A program made the translations under genes and the position numbers. Shown in pieces: positions 56,897 through 64,000 of a stretch of DNA of 64,000 nt (position 1 is its first letter; the number at the start of each line of letters is the position of its first letter). The stretch lies in assembly GCF_030272615.1 (NCBI RefSeq), contig NC_081408.1, positions 340,474,793 through 340,538,792 of the forward strand, given 5' to 3'. Source of the DNA: Cryptomeria japonica (taxonomy: Eukaryota; Streptophyta; Pinopsida; Cupressales; Cupressaceae). Under the pieces are notes generated by a model that had not been told where the DNA came from, ran no database searches, and saw nothing but the letters and a program-made list of their open reading frames with translations.

Positions 56897-59800
56897 ATGA
56901 TGAAGAGGGAAGGTCAAAAGTTTAACAAGGAAAATTTCAAAATATGGAAAGATAGAATGAAGATATACATCAGAAGCATGGGTGCTCAACACTGGAGCTA
57001 TGTTGAGAATCCCTATGTTGCCCCTACCGGTACTCTCACTGATGACCAAAAGAGAGAGATGCAGGAGAATGGGCAAGTCATGGAAGCCCTAATTAGTAGT
57101 ATATCTAACATTGAGTTTATTGATGTCCAAGATAAGGTAAATCCCAAAGAGGTATGGGATACTCTTGAAAATATCTATGGAGGTGACGAGCATGTAAAAT
57201 AAGCTAAGGAAGAAAGCCTTAGAGGGCAGTTTGAAGACATGTGAATGGTTGAAGGTGAAACCATTCAATAGTATGGTATTAGAATCAAAACTATTATCAG
57301 AGATATCAAGAGTGTAGGTGGTAAAATGGAAGATTCCACTATGGTAAGCAAAGTCCTAAGATCCCTATTACCGGTCTATGCAATAAGGGTTACTACTATT
57401 CAGGAGATGAGATCAATAGACAAGACTAAGGTATCCTTGGACTCCATCATTGCAAAGTTGATAGCCTATGAGCTAAATAGTTTTGATGGTAGTGTTCAAA
57501 GGTCTGAATCAACTTTTAAAGCCTCTGCGGTACCATCCAGGAAAGGAAAAGAAGCTAGCACTAGTGGTGAACCAAGACAGAGCAGAGTGATGGATGATGA
57601 GGAGTTTCTGATGGAATTTGAAGCTCTTCTTACTAGGAAACTTCCTAAAGGAACCAGTAAATACAGAGGTAAGCTCCCTTTGAAATGCTTTTCTTGTAAC
57701 CGGATAGGACATATTGCTATGAATTGTCCTAATAATGACAACAAGGATAAACCAGAAAGGTTCAAGAAATTCAAAGGAGGAAACCAGAGAAACTATTTTA
57801 TTACAGTTGATGAAGGTGTCACAAATGAGGAATCAGAAGATGAAGAGAATGAAGACATTGTGTTTGTTTCTATCAAGGAAGATGTGTTAGACAAGAAGGC
57901 TCTTGTCTCCCGGTTTGATAATTCCAATGAGTGGATTATTGACAGTGGTCGTTCTCACCATATGACTGGTGACCGGAGCAAGTTTCTATCTTTGGAAGAA
58001 TATGATGGTGGTGTGGTTTGTTTTGGCAATGATGCACCATGTATGGTTAAAGGAAAAGGGTCCATCTCTCTAAATGGAAAGAGTAGTGCTGACAATGTGT
58101 ATTGGGTTGATGGTCTCAGACACAACCTTCTGAGTGTTGTTCAACTGAATGACAGTGGTCTCACTCTAGAATTCAAGAATGGAGTATGCAGAATCAAAGG
58201 AAAGAATGGTGAATTGGTGGCTACCGGCATGCAAACCAAAGGTAATCTATTTCATCTGAATGCAAATATAAGTACATGTCTTATGGCTAAATTTGATGAT
58301 AGCTAGATATGGCATAGGAGACTCTACCATGTAAAATTTGATAACATTGTGAAGGCCAGTAAGATCAAGGTAGTTAGAGGGTTGCTGGTGCTAAGAAAAC
58401 CGGATAATACCTTGTGCAGAGAGTGTCAATTGGGGAAAATGTCTTCCTTAACCTTTAAAGGTAAATCTTTCACTACTGACAACTTGCTTGATCTTGTGCA
58501 TACTGATTTGTGTGGTCCTGTGAAAACTAGAAGTGTGCAGGGTGATAGGTACTTCATGATTCTCACTGATGATTGCTCAAGAATGATGTGGGTCACATTC
58601 TTGAAAGACAAGTCTGAAGCTTTTATAAAGTTCAAAGCTTTCAGAGCATTAGTGGAGAAGGAAAGCGATAAAAGGATCAAGTGCTTGAGAACTGATCAAG
58701 GAGGGAAATTCACCTCCGGTGAATTCAACAAGTACTGTGAAGAACATGGCATCAAGAGACAACTATCTTCCCCCTGGACTCCACAGCAGAATGGCCTAGT
58801 AGAGAGGAATAACCGAACTATAGTTGAAGCGGCTAGAACCATGTTGATTCAAGGAAAGGTAGCTCACACCTTTTGGAGAGAAGCAGTGAGCATTGCAGTC
58901 TACACAATGAATCGGGTACTCATCAAGAAAGGTAAGGATAAAACTCCTTATAAGTATTGGGCAGGAAAGACACTGGTGGTTAGCTACTTTAGAGTGGTTG
59001 GTAGCAAATGTTACATCAAGAGGAGTGAACACTAGAGAAAATTTGATGTGAAATGTGATGAGGGAATATTCCTAGGATATTTCACCAAGAGCAAAGCTCT
59101 CAAGTGTTTCAACAATAGGACTCAGAGAATTATGGAAAGCATCAATGTAAGAGTTGATGAAACCTCTGAGAAAATTGAGGAAACTGACCGTGAGCAAGCG
59201 GTAAATGAACTGGTTGCAACCTTCTGGGAACCGGTTGTCAGTCAACCGAGTACTAGTAATAGTGTTCCTAAACCAGTGAATGATGATGCTGATGAAGATG
59301 ACGATGAAGAGGAAAAGCAAGAAGAACTAGTCAAGACAATTCCTCGGTATGTCAAGCTGAGTCATGATCCTAAGCAGATCATAGGAGATAAGGATGTAGG
59401 AATCCTTACAAGAAGGAAGATAAGAGAAAACTGATGTATGATCTTTGAATTTGAGCCTAAATCATTCAAAGAGGCACATAAAGATGAAGATTGGATCAAG
59501 GCAATGGAAGAGGAACTTGACCAGATAGAGAAAAATGGTACATGGTCTTTGTACCCAGACCAGAGCATAAAAATGTCACTGGTACCAAATGGGTTTTCAG
59601 AAATTAGCTGAATGAGGATGGCATAGTGATTAGGAACAAAGCCAGATTGGTGTGCAAAGGATATGCTCAGGAAGAAGGAGATGACTATGGAGAAACCTTT
59701 GCTCCTATGGCCAAATTGGAAGGAGTTCGTATGCTTCTTGCATATGCAGCTTTTAAAAGTTTCAAAGTATATCAAATGGATGTAAAATCTGCATTCCTAA

Positions 59801-60986
59801 ATGGTGTACTTGAAGAGGAGGTGTACATAGAACAACCAGATGGTTTTGTCCTATCTGAAGACAATAACATGGTATGTAGGCTACATAAAGCCTTATATGG
59901 TCTAAAGCAGGCACCTAGAGCATGGTATGAACGTCTACATTCCCATCTTGTGAAGATTGGATTTGAGAGAACAAGTGAAGATAGAAATATCTACTTGAAG
60001 TCTGAAGGAGATCAGATCCTAATCTATGAAGTTTTTGTTGATGACATTATCTTTGGTGGAGATGACAAGATGAGCCATGAGTTTTCTGATGAGATGAAGA
60101 AAGAGTTTGAGATGTAACTCATAGGGGAGATTAAGTTCTTCATTGGACTGCAGTTTCAGCAGATGAAAGATGGAATCTTTATCACTCAGTCCAAATATGT
60201 CAAAGAGGTGTTGAAGACCTTTGGCATGGAAGATAGCAAACCGGTTGGTAGACCGATGGTGACTGGTTGTAAACTATCCAAAGAAGATGACTTAGCATTG
60301 GTTGATGAGAAGGAATACTGATCAATGATTGGTAAGTTGCATTATGTAGTGTATAGCAGACTGGATATTGCACATGTAGTTGGCATTACTGCAAGGTTCC
60401 AGAAAAGTCCAAGAGAATCCCACTTGGTTGCAGTCAAGTGGATTCTTAGGTATCTGAAGGGAACAATTGACTATGGATTGTGGTACCCATACAACAATGA
60501 TTTCAACCTGAAAGTATTCACAGATGCTGATTGGGTAGGTAATGTGGATGATCGGAAGAGCACAAGCGGTGGTGCATTCTTTCTCAGTGGTAGACTGGTC
60601 TCATGGATGAGTAAGAAGTAGAGTTGTATCTCTCAGTCTACAGCGGAAGTAGAGTATCTTGTAGCTTTCATGAACTACACTCAGAGAATTTGGAGAAGCA
60701 TGTACTAAATAGCTTCAAAATTCCTGTATCCAAACTAGTAAGTATATTCTGTGATAACACAAGTGCTATCAATATTTCAAAGAATCCGGTTCTACATTCT
60801 AGAAACAAGCATTTTGAGCTTAAGTATCATTTCTTGAGGGAAAAGGTTTAGAATAAAGAGATTGCACTGGAACATGTTTCCAGTAAGGAGCAGTTAGCAG
60901 ACATATTCTCCAAGCCTTTCCCAAAGGCTACATTTGTGTATTTAAGAGGTGAATTAGGGGTGTTGCCCCTTCAAGAGGTGAACTAA
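56897..60986 (+). pseudogene. copia gag-pol polyprotein, broken by stops and frameshifts
   Basis: Domains in order: gag (KFNKENFKIWKDRMKIYI from 56,920); zinc knuckle CFSCNRIGHIAMNC (57,688-57,730); protease WIIDSGRSHHMTG (57,934-57,970); pre-integrase WHRRL (58,310); integrase with HTDLCGP, LRTDQGGKF and QQNGLVERNNRT as D, D, E sites (58,500-58,830); reverse transcriptase from [12 protein letters not shown] (59,637) with [14 protein letters not shown] and FVDDIIFGG (60,032-60,058); RNase H with TDADWVGN and DRKSTSGG (60,520-60,575), ending near 60,986. In-frame stops: TAA 57,198, TGA 57,241, TAG 57,270, TAG 58,304, TAG 59,033, TGA 59,432, TAG 59,605, TAA 60,115, TGA 60,319, TAG 60,619, TAG 60,849. 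Frame slips lie near 59,555 and 60,680. Most stops fit CAG/CAA/CGA/TGG decay. Confidence 0.93.
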
Positions 60987-61215
60987 AAGTATTTGTTCCA
61001 CATTAGTCAGGTATTGCATAGTCAAATTTTTTTTTTAGGATTGATGTGTTGAAGGATGGTACTCCTCAAGGGGAGCAGCATAATGGAACAAGGATGCTTG
61101 TGCCTCCACTTTGGCATTGTTGTCAAAGGGGGAGAAGACGTGAAGTGGAGAAGATATCTGCAAAAATTAGGGGAGAAGATGTGAAGCGGAGAGATATCTT
61201 TGCATATTGCCATCA

Positions 61216-61232
61216 ATGCCAAAGGGGGAGAT
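61216..61232 (+). other. copia polypurine tract
   Basis: GCCAAAGGGGGAGAT immediately precedes the 3' LTR. Related GGGGGAGA words occur at 61,128 and 61,170 in the preceding non-coding stretch. Confidence 0.88.
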
Positions 61233-62717
61233 TGTTGGCATTATGTGAACCGGTATGAGAACATAATGATATTGTATGTTGTCATTGATGTCAATATGTG
61301 ATAGGAAGAGAGAACCAACATATGTGAGAACTGGTATATATGTCAAAGTGCAGTGGTATATTTGTTCAAGGTGAACTGGCACATGGAAACATTGTATGAT
61401 TACTAGTTGGTAGTTTCTACTTCAGGGTTTCTGGTTGGAGTACCTCAAGCCTATGTGACTCAATCGATGATCTTTATGTGATGAGTTAATAGTATAACGA
61501 AGAACAGATCATGTTGCCACATCAGCCTTGTGCACGTGAAGGATCTTGCATGAAGGAAACTATCCCTATCTACCTCAGGAATGTGCGAAGTTTGTAAACG
61601 GTGATAATGCGTGATGGGTTATCAGGCACCATTAAATCAATGGAAAATGGATGATGGAGAAGGTCTTGAGATTGGACCAAGAAATATTGCATTTAATGTA
61701 GTATGCTCAACAGTCAGGATTGAACAGTTTGAATTGCTTAACCTATCAGGTTTAGGGTTTATGATACCAACCTATCTGTTTCCTATAAGGTCGATGTTGT
61801 GTTTCTTTCTAAAGTTGTTGGTAAAAGTTGTGTGTGTGTATCCAAGAGAAAGGATACATGATTCTTACCAGACTAGAGGAGAGAAGTGATACCTACAGAG
61901 TGTAAGTGTAGAAGGTGAAGAGGTGCTTAAGCAGATCTGCATTGGTATTGAGTGCTATCATCAGATCATTGTTATACCTGTTAATCTTTAACCACTTCAA
62001 TAGTTGTGAAATCCCTTAACAGGGTAGCCTTAACTGACTTGCTGTAAATCCTTTAATCGGGTAACTCAAAGCTATTGAGTTAGTGAAATCCTTTAGCTAT
62101 TGAGTTCTTGAAATCCTCTAACAAGGTAACCTTTAATAGGGTTTAACTCTTAACTGGGTATTTTAGCCATCCCTTAATCAGGTGATCCCTAACAGGATTA
62201 GTTCCTAGCAAAACCTATTGTCTCTAACCGGACAAGGCTCCTAATAGAGCAGACTTCTAAAGAGTTCAAAAATAGCTTGTGGGTATTCATCCCCACCATG
62301 GTTTTTCCTAGTTGGGTTTCCACATGAACAATATGTGTGTCATGCGTGATGCTTCTATCTTGTGATGTTTTGTTATTGTCAGTCAAGCATGTGATGGTTT
62401 TGTGTTTTATGCCTGTCAATAAAACATGTTGAACTAGCTGTTATTATGTTTGTATGATAGATTACCTGTTCATGCATAAGGGTGAAATGGTAGTGTATTT
62501 TTGAGTTAAGTGAAAAGCTAAGTGATTAACCAGTTAATGCTTGTATCAATCACTCTTAGCTTTACCGGTTGCACTCTATTTCAAACTAGTATTACTATTT
62601 ACCAGTCATTTGAAGTTTCTGTTGTCAAACCGGTTTAGAACTGTGTTTTTATCTGTACTGATTCACCCCCCCCTCTCAGTACCAGTTTGGTACTATTCAT
62701 TCATCATTGAGTTATCA
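61233..62717 (+). mobile_element. 3' LTR of the copia element
   Basis: 1485 bp, same ends as the 5' LTR. It carries small insertions (near 61,320) and deletions (near 61,378 and 62,218) relative to it. Confidence 0.93.
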
Positions 62718-64000
62718 AGAACCACATCCACGAATGAAGAATTCAATGAAGACATCCCAATGGAAGAAGGCATCAACCACACAACCATGTGGAACAAAAG
62801 GAACCATCCCCCATGCTAGGAGATGAAACAAGGTCCCAATATACACTCAAGACCTAGGCTAACTCCTAACAATCAAATACAATTAAACAACTCAATAACC
62901 ACAACAACATATAAGCATAAGCCAATCACAAGACAATTCATAATAGAAACTCCCAGAGGCAAGCCAACAAGAAAAGGCATAGTTACATATCATGGACAAG
63001 GAGACATGTAGGAGTGGAGTGTCATCTCATGCTATCCTCCAAATAGAAGGTACTACCTTTATAACATGTCTCAGCATGCTATCCGCATATAGAAGGCATA
63101 ACCCTGATAGACATGTGGAGCCATCTCAACCTATGAGAGATTGACTTCTCATCACAATAGCCTTCCCAAGCTTATCCTAAAACATCCTCCCTAGGATCAA
63201 GTCTTTTAGCTCACATCCATTATTATCTTGATTATGTGAATCCTATTTACCCATCCCATCTAATTATTTTTTATTGTTATTACTTGTTTACAATAAGGAA
63301 AACTTTCAATTTGCCCTGGTGGTCTAGACTCTAAGCATCCTTACAAGGAACCTCCTAACAACCTATCTCTCATGACCCCAGTCATCACATGAAATCCCAC
63401 TCCCCCTATCATTCTCCAAAACAATAACAACAAAGAAGCTCAATGCAACATCCAAAAAAATTCCATAATACATAAACATGCAACCAAGTGCCAACAATGC
63501 AAAGACAAGAGCCTCATAACAAAATAATAAATCACTAGCCAATATCATAAGTCACTCAAATCTGCCATAAACATAAATGAAACCACTACAACAAGGCTCA
63601 TCAAGTTGCTAGAGCAAGGGAAATAACACAAACTCAATATCATGGCATATTAACAAGTTGAAGCAAACATACAACCTCTATGAGAAGACATGTCACTTGT
63701 TGGAGCATAAAACATCAATAAATAACCAAATCTGAAAATACTCGATACTAGAAAACATAAGGAAACCTCAATACAAGCCTCCAGTATCAAAATTGATTCG
63801 GAAAAGTCAGACCAAAATACTAACCAACAAAAACCCAAAAAAAATAAAGCAAAAATCAAGCAAAAATCTAGCAAAAATCTAGAAAAGTATGATGGAAAAG
63901 CCAAATAGTGATTTTGAAAATAAAATGACATAGACAACATTAAGACCAAAAAATACACTCAGTAGAGTCCCCCAGACTAAGGAAAATGAATGAAATAAAT
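62718..64000 (-). mobile_element. long LTR (family A, copy 3), second part
   Basis: Resumes at AGAACCACATCCACGAATG and follows 20,331-21,600 of copy 1 to the window edge, where the LTR is cut off. Frames such as 63,363-63,548 and 63,650-63,958 recur in the other LTR copies and are not genes. Confidence 0.85.

Larger units (their letters stand above)
55326..62717 (+). mobile_element. full-length Ty1/copia retrotransposon
   Basis: 7392 bp, with LTRs 55,326-56,825 and 61,233-62,717. It is flanked by perfect AGAAC duplications (55,321-55,325 and 62,718-62,722) and sits inside long LTR family A, whose other copies show the empty site GATAGAAGAACCACATCCA. It has a primer site, gag-pol and polypurine tract in the right order. 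The LTRs differ at many positions plus small indels (I judge roughly 90% identity by eye), and the coding part is broken, so the insertion is not recent. Confidence 0.95.

Overview
This is an AT-rich eukaryotic nuclear window with almost no intact coding sequence and layer upon layer of transposable elements. The retroelement types (Ty1/copia with a TGGTATCAGAGC initiator-tRNA primer site, Ty3/gypsy with a TTGGCGACTC-type primer site, long LTRs, antisense plant-mobile-domain ORFs), GT-AG introns and many decayed long-LTR copies point to a land plant with a large genome. A gymnosperm is my best guess, but the sequence does not prove it. No rRNA, tRNA or CRISPR was seen.

Layout. 0.5-5.9 kb: 3' end of a decayed Ty3/gypsy element (antisense plant-mobile-domain pseudogene, polypurine tract, LTR). 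5.9-8.4 kb: two dispersed repeat blocks, here called C and B. 8.4-17.8 kb: a long-LTR element with gag but no pol (2.19-kb LTRs), joined at its left to an internal fragment of a second copy through a short inverted filler; its left LTR holds a solo copia LTR. 17.8-29.1 kb: block B, then a minus-strand copia element split between protease and integrase by a second long-LTR element with a CATCA target duplication. 31.4-36.5 kb: two paralogous two-exon genes for a small secreted peptide, separated by another antisense plant-mobile-domain/gypsy fragment. 36.6-38.5 kb: a tandem duplication carrying block C.

38,495-51,985 is the most unusual part: a 13.5-kb terminal-inverted-repeat DNA transposon flanked by TGAA, inserted in the C/B repeat. 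It carries a five-exon RNase H-fold transposase-like gene (plus strand), a second multi-exon gene (minus strand), two tandem arrays sharing a core motif, and an inverted repeat built from a fragment resembling the plant de novo DNA methyltransferase DRM. If transcribed, this would fold into a long hairpin RNA against a host silencing gene. That role is inference; the structure is visible.

51,986-64,000: the C/B-copia-LTR composite resumes, and its LTR is interrupted by a full-length copia element (55,326-62,717) with 1.5-kb LTRs and an AGAAC target duplication. Most stop codons that can be reconstructed by eye in coding remnants look like C-to-T or G-to-A changes, as expected from methylated DNA decay. 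The only candidate for a living host gene is the secreted peptide gene at 36.2-36.5 kb.
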